Part shown: one piece after another, positions 25,754-35,273 of the stretch
How positions within the stretch are numbered: position 1 is the first letter of the stretch
Layout: each line of letters opens with the position of its first letter
Assembly (NCBI GenBank): GCA_963835855.1
Contig: CAWIHA010000034.1
Span: 1-64,000, forward strand
Reading direction: 5' to 3'
Length of the DNA stretch: 64,000 nt
Source of the DNA: CAWIHA01 sp963835855
GTDB taxonomy: Bacteria > Acidobacteriota > Terriglobia > Bryobacterales > Bryobacteraceae
The notes under the pieces: model-generated
What the model was told of the DNA's origin: nothing
Seen by the model: only the letters and a program-made list of their open reading frames with translations
Databases searched by the model: none
Made by a program: the position numbers and the translations under genes

Positions 25754-27328
25754 TGTGTTGCTCCGGCTTTCGGAGTGTACCTGGTAGTGCCGCTGCGACA
25801 ACTGCCACGTGATCCAGTTGGTCAGGTCGGACGGTTCGACTGCCACGAGAATGATATGAGGCCAGCTATGCAGCTCCCCGTCGAAGAGCGAGCCGGCATA
25901 GTTTCTGGCACGATCGTCGAGCGCGCAGGGCAACGGAAAGGTTCGATTGCGGATGGGGTAAGCGAGCAGTGGAGCATACAGGTAGGAACCCGCGTTGAGG
26001 GAATGCTCCCAGTCCATAGAGTTTGCTTGGACAAACCCGCTGGCTACCAAGACAGGGGCCGTGCCATTCGGGTCGATCCTGGAAATTCGCTCCAATGTCG
26101 TGCGCCACCTACCCAGGGGTCCCCCCTCCTGCAACTGCTTCGCCGCGCCGCTCAGGCACACCAACGCGAAAACCGTCAGGACGCCGATCCGCGCCGCGTA
26201 GGTGCGCAAACGTGCAAAGAAGTAAGCGGAAAAGAGAATCAATCCGACGACCGCATAGAACATGTACCGCTCAACTAGCAGTCCGTAACCCTTCAGGAGC
26301 GACGCAACGAACAGCACGACGGGGCCGGAGAGAGCCCAGAACACGGCAACCAGGGCCATACGCCGCGATTCTTCTTCAGCAGGACCGAACCAGTCGCCTA
26401 ATATCAGTTCACCAGCGGCCACGGCCAGGAATCCTGCGGCTATGAGCGATGGCGGAAAGCACGCCTTCAGCAGATCGTCGGGACTGGGCAAGGCGGCGAC
26501 AGAAAGTATATGAGCTTGTGCGAGTAGTGCCACGACGTGGCTGCGAAGCGGCAATAACGCGGCCAGCACCAGGGTGCCGGACGCCGTTAGGCGCACCCAT
26601 GGGACATCCAGCCCGTGCAGACGCCTGATGACGATGTAAGCCGCCGGCGTCAGGAGGAAGACGCAAAAAAGACAGTGGATGTACGGAATCAGAATTGCAC
26701 AAACGATAAACAATATCCAGCCGAAAAGACGTTTGCGGCAAAGCCAGGCATCCAACCCATACATCAGGCCGATGCATGCGGCCAGCGCCATCGCATAAGG
26801 ACGGGCTTCCGTGGCATGGCGGATGATGCTTCTCTCACTGACAAATAGGACCAACGCCAGCCATCCCGCATTTTTTCCGAACCAGCGTTCGGCAAGCCTG
26901 AAAAGGAAGTAGCCGGCCGCCAGCATCGCCAGGCACGACGGCAGCCGCAGCAGAAACTCCATGTGCTTCCCCGGGCCGAAATAAAAGAACGAAGTCACGA
27001 CAGCATAGAGCGCCGATTGGCTGGGGACATAGGCGCCGATCTCCAACGCCGGCCGCCAGCCGCGGTATGCCTGCCAGAAAGTATAGGTTTCATCGAGCCA
27101 GAAGCCGGCGAACAGCCGCGGCACCCACGCGATCGCTATGACGATCACGACCAACGAAAGAGCGTAGGCTCGAAAATATGAACTCAGGTGCGCCTCAACT
27201 TGCAGGAATCGGGGGGCCCCTGGCAGCGCGGCGTCATCAGATTGTTCCGGTGTATCGTGATCAGGCGCGGTGCGAAATCGAGAGGGTGAACCAAGCCGCG
27301 TTGGAAGCTTCTCACCGGCGTGCGTCAT
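25727..27328 (-). CDS. Polytopic membrane glycosyltransferase, GT39/PMT-like
   Basis: 533 residues from the ATG at 27328, which lies 1 bp after the upstream stop; the frame is open to 27532 but that part lies inside the preceding gene. The first periplasmic loop has FAGFWLDETYTFWQAYRGW, the acidic D-E pair typical of GT39/GT83 transferases, followed by AERWFGKNAGWLALVLFVSERSIIRHATEARPYAMALA (conserved EARPYA motif). About ten membrane helices precede a periplasmic C-terminal domain. It likely moves a sugar from a polyprenyl-phosphate donor. The last codons are contributed by a foreign methyltransferase remnant, so the natural C-terminus may be altered. Confidence 0.78.
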   Translation of the reverse strand: MTHAGEKLPTRLGSPSRFRTAPDHDTPEQSDDAALPGAPRFLQVEAHLSSYFRAYALSLVVIVIAIAWVPRLFAGFWLDETYTFWQAYRGWRPALEIGAYVPSQSALYAVVTSFFYFGPGKHMEFLLRLPSCLAMLAAGYFLFRLAERWFGKNAGWLALVLFVSERSIIRHATEARPYAMALAACIGLMYGLDAWLCRKRLFGWILFIVCAILIPYIHCLFCVFLLTPAAYIVIRRLHGLDVPWVRLTASGTLVLAALLPLRSHVVALLAQAHILSVAALPSPDDLLKACFPPSLIAAGFLAVAAGELILGDWFGPAEEESRRMALVAVFWALSGPVVLFVASLLKGYGLLVERYMFYAVVGLILFSAYFFARLRTYAARIGVLTVFALVCLSGAAKQLQEGGPLGRWRTTLERISRIDPNGTAPVLVASGFVQANSMDWEHSLNAGSYLYAPLLAYPIRNRTFPLPCALDDRARNYAGSLFDGELHSWPHIILVAVEPSDLTNWITWQLSQRHYQVHSESRSNTLSIMLFQR

Positions 27329-27329
27329 G

Positions 27330-28883
27330 CTATTTGGAGCCGGGCAACAGCTTTCTTGCCCAGAGGGCATAGCCACAGTCACTCGCGACCGAAGTGGGAA
27401 CATATTCCCGCTGAATACGGCGGCCGGCGGAATCGAGAGCTTCTCTGATCTGCGGGAAACGAAGTGCGTCTGGATCGTCCAGCAGAACGGCCGCGGGATT
27501 CCACTCAACCAATGCCAGATGCGGGTCATCAAGAGCGCGTTCGAGCGCGGATGGGTTCCGCCTCAGCCACCAGGTGGTTTGCTCCGCGGTATTGACGACC
27601 GGAATGTTCGGGTACCTCCCGGAAATCCAGTACAGAAATGCTGGGGAGCCGAGACCCAAGATGTGTTTGCCCCGCGGGACCCGTGACTGAAGCTCACGCT
27701 TCAATGCAATCTCCTGCCCGTAGTCCTTTACGCTGAAAAGCCGGGTATAGACGTTAGGCCGGTACAGATATGCGCTTGCAGCAATGACCGCCGTCATCCC
27801 GGCGGCAACAGCCAACAGGTGCGTGCGCGAAACGGATTTTAGTTGCGAAAGGTGCAGAGCAAAAATCCTTCCCATTAAAATCGAAAGAAAGGCCGCTCCA
27901 GGGAAGACATAGTGAGAAGACTGTGTCTTCAGCAAACTGACGAGCGACGCAAGACCGAGCAGCAGGATCAGGAGCACCTTTCGATCGCTACGCACGCTTT
28001 TTCTCATGTGTGCAGGGCGCATGAAATAGCTGGCGATCGTAAGGAGGATGAAAACCGGGAACCAGAGCAGCTTTGTATACAGTTTTATGGCGTACCTGGT
28101 GTTCGCAGGATAGTAGAGCAAAGGGTAGATGAAGTTCCAGTAAACGTGCTCGGCTCCGCGTCCCGAGGCGGCAAAGTACCAATAGGGCGCAAGCAACGTC
28201 GTGACACAGCCGCCTGCAAACGCCAGGGCCCGGCGCCAAAAAAGGCCCGGGGGTTCCTTATCGCCCCGGCCCAGCACGACAATGTACAGGAGCGCGCCGA
28301 GCAGGTAGCACGCAACAATACTCTTGAACGCACAACCTATCCCCAGGATGGCGCCCGCCAGTGCGAAAGATCCCGAGCCGGTTTGGCGCACAGCCCCCGC
28401 ACGGCCTGCGAGAAGATAGAATGCAGCCAAGCCGCAGAGATAACAGATCGTCTCGGGTTCGAGATAGTTCAGCTCCATAAATGCGGCGCACAGGGCGACG
28501 AGCGCCGTACTGATGGCCGCGGCTGTGGTATCGAAGGTGCGCCGCACTACGCACCAAGTCGCTGCTAATGAGGCCGTGAACAGGGATGTAACAACCAGCG
28601 ACACGCCAGCGTGCGTTTGTGGAAGGCCACAACGGAAAAGTGCGCTCAAGAGCAAATACCAACCCCAGGATTTGGACGGCACGAACGAGTACATCGAATA
28701 GCCATCGTTTAACGAACGGCCGATGACGAGATATTCGAGCGCATCAAATCCGTAGCCCGAGTTATACGCGAACAAATAGAAACCCGCGCTGGCTATTCCA
28801 ATGGCCGTTGCGGCGACAACCGTTGCCCGGCGGGAACTGGTCTCGCGGCTTTCGGCAGGTTGCAGCCCGCTTGGGGGATTCAT
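27330..28883 (-). CDS. Polytopic membrane glycosyltransferase (ArnT/GT83-like)
   Basis: 517 residues from the ATG at 28883; the frame extends to a TTG at 28919 that would overlap the carbamoyltransferase gene, so the ATG 17 bp after that gene is preferred. The first periplasmic loop has NSGYGFDALEYLVIGRSLNDGYSMY (acidic Asp as in GT-C enzymes), then AFMELNYLEPETICYLCGLAAFYLLAG. There are about eleven membrane helices and a short soluble C-terminal domain (LGLGSPAFLYWISGRYPNIPVVNTAEQ). A periplasmic sugar transfer from a lipid-linked donor is likely; substrate unknown. It shares layout with the next two genes downstream. Confidence 0.75.
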   Translation of the reverse strand: MNPPSGLQPAESRETSSRRATVVAATAIGIASAGFYLFAYNSGYGFDALEYLVIGRSLNDGYSMYSFVPSKSWGWYLLLSALFRCGLPQTHAGVSLVVTSLFTASLAATWCVVRRTFDTTAAAISTALVALCAAFMELNYLEPETICYLCGLAAFYLLAGRAGAVRQTGSGSFALAGAILGIGCAFKSIVACYLLGALLYIVVLGRGDKEPPGLFWRRALAFAGGCVTTLLAPYWYFAASGRGAEHVYWNFIYPLLYYPANTRYAIKLYTKLLWFPVFILLTIASYFMRPAHMRKSVRSDRKVLLILLLGLASLVSLLKTQSSHYVFPGAAFLSILMGRIFALHLSQLKSVSRTHLLAVAAGMTAVIAASAYLYRPNVYTRLFSVKDYGQEIALKRELQSRVPRGKHILGLGSPAFLYWISGRYPNIPVVNTAEQTTWWLRRNPSALERALDDPHLALVEWNPAAVLLDDPDALRFPQIREALDSAGRRIQREYVPTSVASDCGYALWARKLLPGSK

Positions 28884-28899
28884 GAGACTGGCTCGAATG

Positions 28900-30651
28900 T
28901 CAGACCGGACTTCCCTCAAACCTTGCTTCAGCTTCTGCCCCTGCGCCGCGATTCGATTTGGAAACGAAATACGGCCCCAGGACCAAAACGTCCATGTAAG
29001 TGCGGCGAAAACAATCCAGTGCTTCGGCTGGTGTATTCACGATCGGCTCGTTCTCGTTGAAGGACGTGTTCAGCAGCACGGGCACGCCTGTGAGTTCGCC
29101 GAAGCGGGCGATCAGTTTCCAGTAGAGCGGGTTTACGTCCTTCTCTACCGTCTGGAGCCGTCCTGTGCCGTCAGCGTGCACCACGGCGGGAATGCACGCA
29201 CCCCGTTCGGAGCGGACCCGGTAGGCAGCGATCATGAACGGCGAGGAATAACCCGTCTCGAAGTACTCCGGCGTGGCCTCGGCCAGTATCGACGGGCAGA
29301 ACGGCCGGAAGGGCTCGCGATACTTGATGCGGCGGTTCAGCGCGTCTTTCATTCCGGCGCGGCGGGGATCGGCGAGAATGCTGCGATTGCCCAGCGCCCG
29401 GGGACCGAACTCCATCCGGCCCTGGAACCAGCCCACGATCTTGCCCTCCGCAATCTCCGCGGCGGTGCGGCGGAGCAGCGCGTCTTCATCGAGTTTCTCG
29501 TAGCGAAACCCGCAGCCGTCCAATTCGCGGAGGTTTTCGGCATCCGTGTATTCCGGCCCGAAATAGACGTGCCGCATGACAAAAGAACGCGGATGGCCGA
29601 GCACATGGTGCCACACGTACAGCGCCGCGCCAATCGAGGTGCCGGCATCGTGGGCCGCCGCCTGAATGTAAACGTCGCTGAACGGTGTCTCCTCTGAAAG
29701 CTTGCCGTTCGCCGCGCAGTTCAGGGCCACGCCGCCGGCGAGACACAGCGCCTTGCGTCCCGTCTCGCGATGGACAAAGCGGAGGAACGAGAAGTAATTC
29801 TCTTCGAACACCGCCTGGACGGAGGCGGCCAGATCGGCGTGCCACGGTTCGATTTCGGAACGGGGCCGCCGCGGCGGGCCGAAGAGTTCGATCATCTTTT
29901 GAGAGAACACCGGACCGGCCACCGGCTCGCCGCCGCTCCAGGACATCTCCACGCCATCCGTGTGGTGAGTGAAGTAGCCGAGGTCCAGCATCGTACGCCC
30001 GTTCTCGGTGCGAACAACGTCGCGGACGCGTTCGAGGAACCGCGGCTCGCCGTAAGCCGCGAGGCCCATCATCTTGTATTCATCGCCGTACTTCGGGAAA
30101 CCGAGGAATTGGGTGAAAGCAGTGTAGAACAAGCCCAGCGAGTGCGGGAACCGTGTCGAACCGCGGACCTCAAAATGATTCCCGGCGCCGGCGCCCCACA
30201 TGGCGCTGGTGAAATCCCCGAAGCCATCGAGCGATGCCACAGCCGCCTCCTCGAAGGGCGACGCGAAGAAGGCGCTGGCCAAGTGCGCGCGGTGGTGTTC
30301 GACGTGGTGCAGCCGAACGGCGGAGCCAATCAAGCCGGCGGATTGAAGGTCCTGCTTAACCGCCGAGACGCGGATCGCATTGCCGGCGCGGGATGCGGCT
30401 CTGTGCCATTGCCGCGGCCGGAGAGCGGCGAAAACTAGTTTGCCGATGAGGTGCGCGCGGGGATCGCGGGAGATCGCTACGTGGTCCACGCCGCACCCAT
30501 TCAGGCAATACCGCGCTGCTTCGATCGGCAGGCCGGCCCAGTGTTTCACCCGGTTGAAACGCTCCTCTTCCGCCGCGGCAACTAATTGCCCGCCGGAAAC
30601 GATCGCCGCCGACGAATCGCCGTGATACGCATTGAGGCCGAGGATGTTCAC
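28900..30651 (-). CDS. Carbamoyltransferase (NodU/CmcH family)
   Basis: 583 residues with both NodU-family domains. N-terminal (1-350): ILGLNAYHGDSSAAIVSGGQLVAAAEEERFNRVKHWAG, the family signature, the metal site HHVEHHRAHLASAFFASPFEEAAV, DGFGDFTS and GDEYKMMGLAAYG. C-terminal (360-570): GWFQGRMEFGPRALGNRSILADPR and VPVLLNTSFNENEPIVNTPAEAL. It uses carbamoyl phosphate and ATP to carbamoylate hydroxyl groups, here most likely of a sugar in the polysaccharide. Its ATG overlaps the GT2 stop by 4 bp. Confidence 0.94.
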   Translation of the reverse strand: MNILGLNAYHGDSSAAIVSGGQLVAAAEEERFNRVKHWAGLPIEAARYCLNGCGVDHVAISRDPRAHLIGKLVFAALRPRQWHRAASRAGNAIRVSAVKQDLQSAGLIGSAVRLHHVEHHRAHLASAFFASPFEEAAVASLDGFGDFTSAMWGAGAGNHFEVRGSTRFPHSLGLFYTAFTQFLGFPKYGDEYKMMGLAAYGEPRFLERVRDVVRTENGRTMLDLGYFTHHTDGVEMSWSGGEPVAGPVFSQKMIELFGPPRRPRSEIEPWHADLAASVQAVFEENYFSFLRFVHRETGRKALCLAGGVALNCAANGKLSEETPFSDVYIQAAAHDAGTSIGAALYVWHHVLGHPRSFVMRHVYFGPEYTDAENLRELDGCGFRYEKLDEDALLRRTAAEIAEGKIVGWFQGRMEFGPRALGNRSILADPRRAGMKDALNRRIKYREPFRPFCPSILAEATPEYFETGYSSPFMIAAYRVRSERGACIPAVVHADGTGRLQTVEKDVNPLYWKLIARFGELTGVPVLLNTSFNENEPIVNTPAEALDCFRRTYMDVLVLGPYFVSKSNRGAGAEAEARFEGSPV

Positions 30652-31421
30652 GATCGTTTACGCTCCGGCCCTTCCTCAAGCAGGCGCATCGCCAGCAACG
30701 ACTCAAAGGCAACTCGCTGATATGCGTACGCTAACGCGGCACGGCCTTTCAGCGGCCCCCCGGCGCGGAGATACGCGAGCGAACCCGCCACGAGCGGCAT
30801 CAGTCCGGCCTTGCGAAGACAGTCCTTCCACCCGTTTCGGTCAGCGGAGCCAATGCGCCGCTGCTCGTCGAGAGAATAGCCGAGCTGCGATTGGACCCAG
30901 CGCTCGAGCGGTTTGCGGTCATCGTGAATCAAGGGCGTGGAAAAGCGGTACACAGGTCTGGGCGCGGAAAACTTGTGGTGGTGGCCCACCTGCCTGGCTT
31001 CGACCTCGCCGGGGCGGAAAATCCTCACATCGGGCGGGTAAATAGAACCGAGCAGGGAGCAGCCGTTCACACGGAACTCGAAAGGAACGATTGCGGAAGA
31101 AAACCGGCCCGGAAGAAATCGGGACGTCAGTTCGTTCACGAACTCCGGCAACGTCGCCATATCAGCATCTAGCGCGAGGACCCACTCGGTATCGATGTTC
31201 GTTTGCCGGATGGCATACCGCCACTGCCCCCCGTAATCATCGAACGGCCGCACGCACCAGTCTGTATTGGGAAACGACCTGACAATGCGCTCGGTGCCGT
31301 CCGTCGATCGGGAATCGACCACGACGACTCGCCGCGCCCAACTGAGGGTCTCCAGTGTCCGGCCGATGTTCGGCTCCTCGTTCCACGTGAGGACGACTGC
31401 CGTAATGTCGGGCGCGTTCAT
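30648..31421 (-). CDS. Glycosyltransferase family 2
   Basis: 257 residues, GT-A fold, of the WaaE/KdtX-like GT2 group: ITAVVLTWNEEPNIGRTLETLSWARRVVVVDSRSTDGTERIV (donor binding), WVLALDADMATLPEFV (DxD motif) and the later HHKFSAPRPVYRF and LIHDD segments. The ATG at 31421 overlaps the upstream TGA as ATGA; a longer start at 31430 is possible. Members add a hexose to lipopolysaccharide core or capsule. It precedes the carbamoyltransferase with another 4-bp overlap. Confidence 0.92.
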   Translation of the reverse strand: MNAPDITAVVLTWNEEPNIGRTLETLSWARRVVVVDSRSTDGTERIVRSFPNTDWCVRPFDDYGGQWRYAIRQTNIDTEWVLALDADMATLPEFVNELTSRFLPGRFSSAIVPFEFRVNGCSLLGSIYPPDVRIFRPGEVEARQVGHHHKFSAPRPVYRFSTPLIHDDRKPLERWVQSQLGYSLDEQRRIGSADRNGWKDCLRKAGLMPLVAGSLAYLRAGGPLKGRAALAYAYQRVAFESLLAMRLLEEGPERKRS

Positions 31422-32590
31422 TCGAGACACGCTGGCTTGCGCGCTATGCGCGCGTAGAGCGCGAGTAACTGGCTGACCACGGCGTCCGGGGAGTACCGCC
31501 GGCGCACGAACTCGCGGCCGCGCCCGGATAACGACTGCGCCAGGCCGGCATCCCCGAGGACGCGTTCCATGGCCGAGGCGAGCGATGCGGGATCTCGCGG
31601 CACAACCAATGCTGCCCCGGCGCTCGCAAGCTCGGCCGCGATCCCAACCCGATCGGAGACGATTGCGGGCACGCCGGCCGCGATCGCTTCCGCCACCGCC
31701 ACCCCGAAGCTTTCGGAATGCGATGGCAGGACGAATACGTCCGCGTCGGCGTATGCGGCGCTCTTGGCCTCGCCCTCGAGGAAGCCTGCCCAGACCACAT
31801 AAGGCGCGATGCCGAGCGATTCCGTCAAGTCGCGGAGACCGGCCACAAATCTCTCATCACCGCTGCCGGCCATCACCAGCGCGGTATCCGGCATGCGGCC
31901 GCGGAGCCGGCCATACGCTCTGAGCAGCAGATCAATGCCCTTGGTGAGATCCAAGCGCGAGAGGAAGAGAATGATCCTCCGGTTTTCGAGCGAGGGAAAC
32001 CGCTCGCGCAGGCCGCCGCGGGAACAGGCGGGAATGGGTCCGACCGGGTTGGCGATCACAACAGACTTGTCCCCGAAGCCGAACACGCCGGCCTCCCCGC
32101 GCTCCTGTTCGGTTGTGAAATGGATTGCGGAAGCCCCCGCGAGAATTCTCTTCTCGATCACTGCGAACGACAGGCGTTTGAGACGCGGGCGGCGGGTCTC
32201 CATGCCCCAGCGATTCAGAACGCCGAGCGGGCGTACGACGTACGGAACACCCTTCCGGTGAGCCCAATAGGCGCCGGCCGCCGTGGGATACGTAAATACG
32301 CTGTGAATGTGCACGACATCGAATCCGGCGACGTTGCGCCGAAGCCAGGAGGTCAGTCCGAACGACGTGGTATACAGGCGAGTCACACGCCGGAAATACC
32401 AGTAGGTGGCGCCATCCTCCTCACGCGGGATGCCGAGCGGCACCCGCTGGCGGGTTGGGCCATTGTCGTCCGTAGTGGCGACATGCACCTCGACACCGGC
32501 GCCGCCAAGTCCTGCCGCGAACGCACGGACGGCCGAACTGGGGCCGCCCCGTATCGGCGACACAGAGGGGATTACGTGCAAGACTCTCAA
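31418..32590 (-). CDS. Glycosyltransferase family 4
   Basis: 390 residues, GT-B. N-terminal VLHVIPSVSPIRGGPSSAVRAFAAGLGGAGVEVHVATT with the Gly-Gly acceptor loop; VVHIHSVFTYPTAAGAYWAHRKGVPYVVRPLG; C-terminal LFLSRLDLTKGIDLLLRAYGRL and the EX7E motif region SHSESFGVAVAEAIAAGVPAIVSDRVGI. It is a canonical retaining GT4 enzyme, cytosolic at the membrane. Four-base overlaps on both sides tie it to the Wzy-like and GT2 genes. Confidence 0.93.
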   Translation of the reverse strand: MRVLHVIPSVSPIRGGPSSAVRAFAAGLGGAGVEVHVATTDDNGPTRQRVPLGIPREEDGATYWYFRRVTRLYTTSFGLTSWLRRNVAGFDVVHIHSVFTYPTAAGAYWAHRKGVPYVVRPLGVLNRWGMETRRPRLKRLSFAVIEKRILAGASAIHFTTEQERGEAGVFGFGDKSVVIANPVGPIPACSRGGLRERFPSLENRRIILFLSRLDLTKGIDLLLRAYGRLRGRMPDTALVMAGSGDERFVAGLRDLTESLGIAPYVVWAGFLEGEAKSAAYADADVFVLPSHSESFGVAVAEAIAAGVPAIVSDRVGIAAELASAGAALVVPRDPASLASAMERVLGDAGLAQSLSGRGREFVRRRYSPDAVVSQLLALYARIARKPACLE

Positions 32591-34098
32591 CGGAACCTCA
32601 GGGCGGACGCTTTGTAGCCGATTGCCGGGGCCGCATTGCGCTTTCGTTGCAGCACCGGCCAGAAGGCAAGAAATGCAAACACGACGTGCTGAATCAAGTT
32701 TCCGAAATACATAGCCGCCTGCTGTTCGATGATGATGAGCCCCAGAATGAGCGCCAAGCCGACCGCCGAGGCGAATGCGCCGGCCCTCGGGTGCAGCAGA
32801 ATATGCTGGTATGCCTCGAGGACGATTCCGGCGAGAACCATGATGAAGAACACGCCCGCCCAGCCGAAATTCATGTACGCTTCAGGGATCAAACCGGCGC
32901 CGATGGCGGTCCGTTCCACGTCTTCGCCCTCCTGGCTGATACCGTAAGCCACCTGATAGAAACGGTTCGCCTCGCTGGCCGTGGGCTTGCCCGGCCAGAG
33001 AAACCGTGGGATGAACGTAACCAGCAGATAGCGATAAGTTGCGCCCCGTTGGTACGGAACAACCTCGGGCGTCTTCTCATAAATGAGGGCCGCCTGCGCG
33101 ACCAGAGAGGCGCGGTTTACCAAGTGAGAGGAAAACGCGTCCAGGAGAATCCCAAAGTTTCGGTCAGCGACGGCCGACTCCCAACCCCGCCAGGACGCCT
33201 CCACGAAGAACGTCACTTTTTCAGGTATGCCGTCGCCGGACGTCCCGGGAATCCAGTAGCGTGCGCGGAATTCCCCTTTCCCGGCCTGGAGAAAGGCCGC
33301 CAGCAGGACGGCAGCAACCACGGGCAACATGGGTAGACGGCGCCGGTGACGCACGTAGCCCACTGCGGCGATGAGTAAGAGCCCGACACCAGCTCCCACC
33401 CATCCTGTTGCGATGCCACCGAAGAAGCGCACTACAAGGAAGACACCAATGAGGACCTTGTCCGGAGATGTGGCCCGGCCCTCGAGCCAGACCTGCCATA
33501 GTAACAGAAACGCCACCGTCGGAATGAATTCGAACAGGGCGCCCAGGGGCTGCCGCCATCCCTCACCCAAAATGTAAGAAGGGCTACCCGCGAGGGTAGC
33601 AGCGATGCCAAACAGCACATACGCCCGGATCAACCACCAGCGCCGGGGCGACCATGAAACATCCGGCAACCGCCACGCGCGGCGCCAACGCGCCGAGAGC
33701 CGCAACCGCATGCCAAGCAGCATACCCACCACGCCCAAAATAGCCATGGCGAGTGTGGCGGTGATGGATGAATCCTGCACCTCGCTCCCGCCCGATGACA
33801 TGGATTCGCGTCCCCCCCAAAACACGTATACCCCAAAAAAGAGGGCGTGCATCAAGGCAATGATTGCGAAGACGGGTAACTGATAGGGCCGGGAAGACTG
33901 CCACTTTGCATAAGCGAGAGCGGCTATGGTAAATAGCGCATAAACCAGAACAACCTGAATAGGAATGATAGGATGCGGAGAGGTGATCCAGAGAAACGCC
34001 GTCACTAAAAACGGCCCGATCAGCCACAACAAGCTCAGTTGTTCACCCCCAACCGAGGCCCGGACCCGAAGTCGATTGGAGGGAATGGCGGGATTCAC
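32587..34098 (-). CDS. Wzy-like O-antigen/exopolysaccharide polymerase
   Basis: 503 residues, about 12-14 membrane helices, no ATPase or GT-B motifs. A large periplasmic loop (about residues 300-400: FFVEASWRGWESAVADRNFGILL..GATYRYLLVTFIPRFLWPGKPTASEANRF) has the RFLWPGKP segment seen in oligosaccharide repeat unit polymerases of the Wzy/EpsG-like group. Together with Wzx, Wza and Wzc it completes a Wzx/Wzy-dependent assembly route. Overlaps by ATGA with both neighbours. Polymerases are poorly conserved, so the family call rests on topology and context. Confidence 0.75.
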   Translation of the reverse strand: MNPAIPSNRLRVRASVGGEQLSLLWLIGPFLVTAFLWITSPHPIIPIQVVLVYALFTIAALAYAKWQSSRPYQLPVFAIIALMHALFFGVYVFWGGRESMSSGGSEVQDSSITATLAMAILGVVGMLLGMRLRLSARWRRAWRLPDVSWSPRRWWLIRAYVLFGIAATLAGSPSYILGEGWRQPLGALFEFIPTVAFLLLWQVWLEGRATSPDKVLIGVFLVVRFFGGIATGWVGAGVGLLLIAAVGYVRHRRRLPMLPVVAAVLLAAFLQAGKGEFRARYWIPGTSGDGIPEKVTFFVEASWRGWESAVADRNFGILLDAFSSHLVNRASLVAQAALIYEKTPEVVPYQRGATYRYLLVTFIPRFLWPGKPTASEANRFYQVAYGISQEGEDVERTAIGAGLIPEAYMNFGWAGVFFIMVLAGIVLEAYQHILLHPRAGAFASAVGLALILGLIIIEQQAAMYFGNLIQHVVFAFLAFWPVLQRKRNAAPAIGYKASALRFR

Positions 34099-35273
34099 TG
34101 CCCTCTCCCGACGACTGTCTCAACCGCCGCAAGCAAGGATTTGGCGCATGCTTCCGCTGAGCAGGATTGGATTTTGACCCAGGCGTTCCGGCCCATCGAA
34201 GCCAGCAAGCCGGAGTCCGCATGCCGGGTCATCACTTCGGCAAGACCTTGGATATCGCCCATCCGGAAACAGCCTCCCGTGACGCTTTCCTCGACCAGAT
34301 CCGGACCGCAACCAACATGGTCACTCACGAAGCACGGCAGACCGGATGCCATCGCCTCGTTGACAATCAGACCCCAGGTTTCTGACTCAGAGGGGAGCAC
34401 CAGCGCGTCGGCGGCGGCATAGGCTTCGGCCATGCGGCTTTGATTGAGGAAGCCCCCGAATCCAACGGGAAGCTGGTGTGACCGGACGTACTCTTCGCAT
34501 TGCGCGCGCAAAGGTCCATCGCCGGCGACGAGTCCTGCGACGGGCGCCCCCGCGGCCATCGAACGCTCGAGCGCTTGCAGAAAATCCAGAGGTCTCTTGA
34601 TTGGGATCAACTTGCCGGCCAGCAGGTATACGACTGCGGATGATGGCAATCCCCACCGCCGCCGCAGGACCTCGCGCTCCTGGCCGAGCGCCCGCGCCTG
34701 TTGTTCAAATCTCCGGTTGTCAACGCAGTGCGGTACGCGAAAAATGCGGTCCGGGCGGGCGCCATAGTGCAGAAAGTATTCTTGAGACCAGGCGCCGGCT
34801 GGCAGGCACGCATCGAAACGCGGAATGAAGCTGCGGTAAGGCGCCCACTTGGCTGCTTGCTTCAGCGGCGATCTCGGCGTTCTCAGATGGGAGTCGCTAC
34901 GGACCAGCACCGGGATACGATTGGACCGGCACGCAAAGATGGCCTGCCACGCGCTCTTGAAATGCCATCCGTTCAGGATCACAGCCTGGTACTTGCGGCT
35001 GGCGATGACTGACTTCAACTCCGGATTGTCCAGGCCCCAGAAACGCATCGTCGATGGCTTCGCCGCCCGATTTCGAAGGACTCGATACGGATAGCCCTCC
35101 AGCAGCGGGATGTCCCACTTGTACTCGATTCCGAAGCCGGCTTCCGCGTGCGATGTCTCAAGCTCGGCGGAACAGTACAACACTTCAAACCGGTTGCCAT
35201 CCACTCGCGCCAATGCCTCGAGCAGCGGGGTGAAATATTGAATCGGGTGCGTCAGGACGAATGCCCAGGCCAT
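34095..35273 (-). CDS. Glycosyltransferase family 4
   Basis: 392 residues, GT-B. The opening FVLTHPIQYFTPLLEALARVDGNRFEVLYCS is typical of a GT4 subgroup in exopolysaccharide loci. VVYLLAGKLIPIKRPLDFLQALERS and the C-terminal PSESETWGLIVNEAMASGLPCFVSDHVGCGPDLVEE (EX7E type) give the donor site. It overlaps the Wzy-like gene by 4 bp and the upstream GT gene by 22 bp. Confidence 0.92.
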   Translation of the reverse strand: MAWAFVLTHPIQYFTPLLEALARVDGNRFEVLYCSAELETSHAEAGFGIEYKWDIPLLEGYPYRVLRNRAAKPSTMRFWGLDNPELKSVIASRKYQAVILNGWHFKSAWQAIFACRSNRIPVLVRSDSHLRTPRSPLKQAAKWAPYRSFIPRFDACLPAGAWSQEYFLHYGARPDRIFRVPHCVDNRRFEQQARALGQEREVLRRRWGLPSSAVVYLLAGKLIPIKRPLDFLQALERSMAAGAPVAGLVAGDGPLRAQCEEYVRSHQLPVGFGGFLNQSRMAEAYAAADALVLPSESETWGLIVNEAMASGLPCFVSDHVGCGPDLVEESVTGGCFRMGDIQGLAEVMTRHADSGLLASMGRNAWVKIQSCSAEACAKSLLAAVETVVGRGQ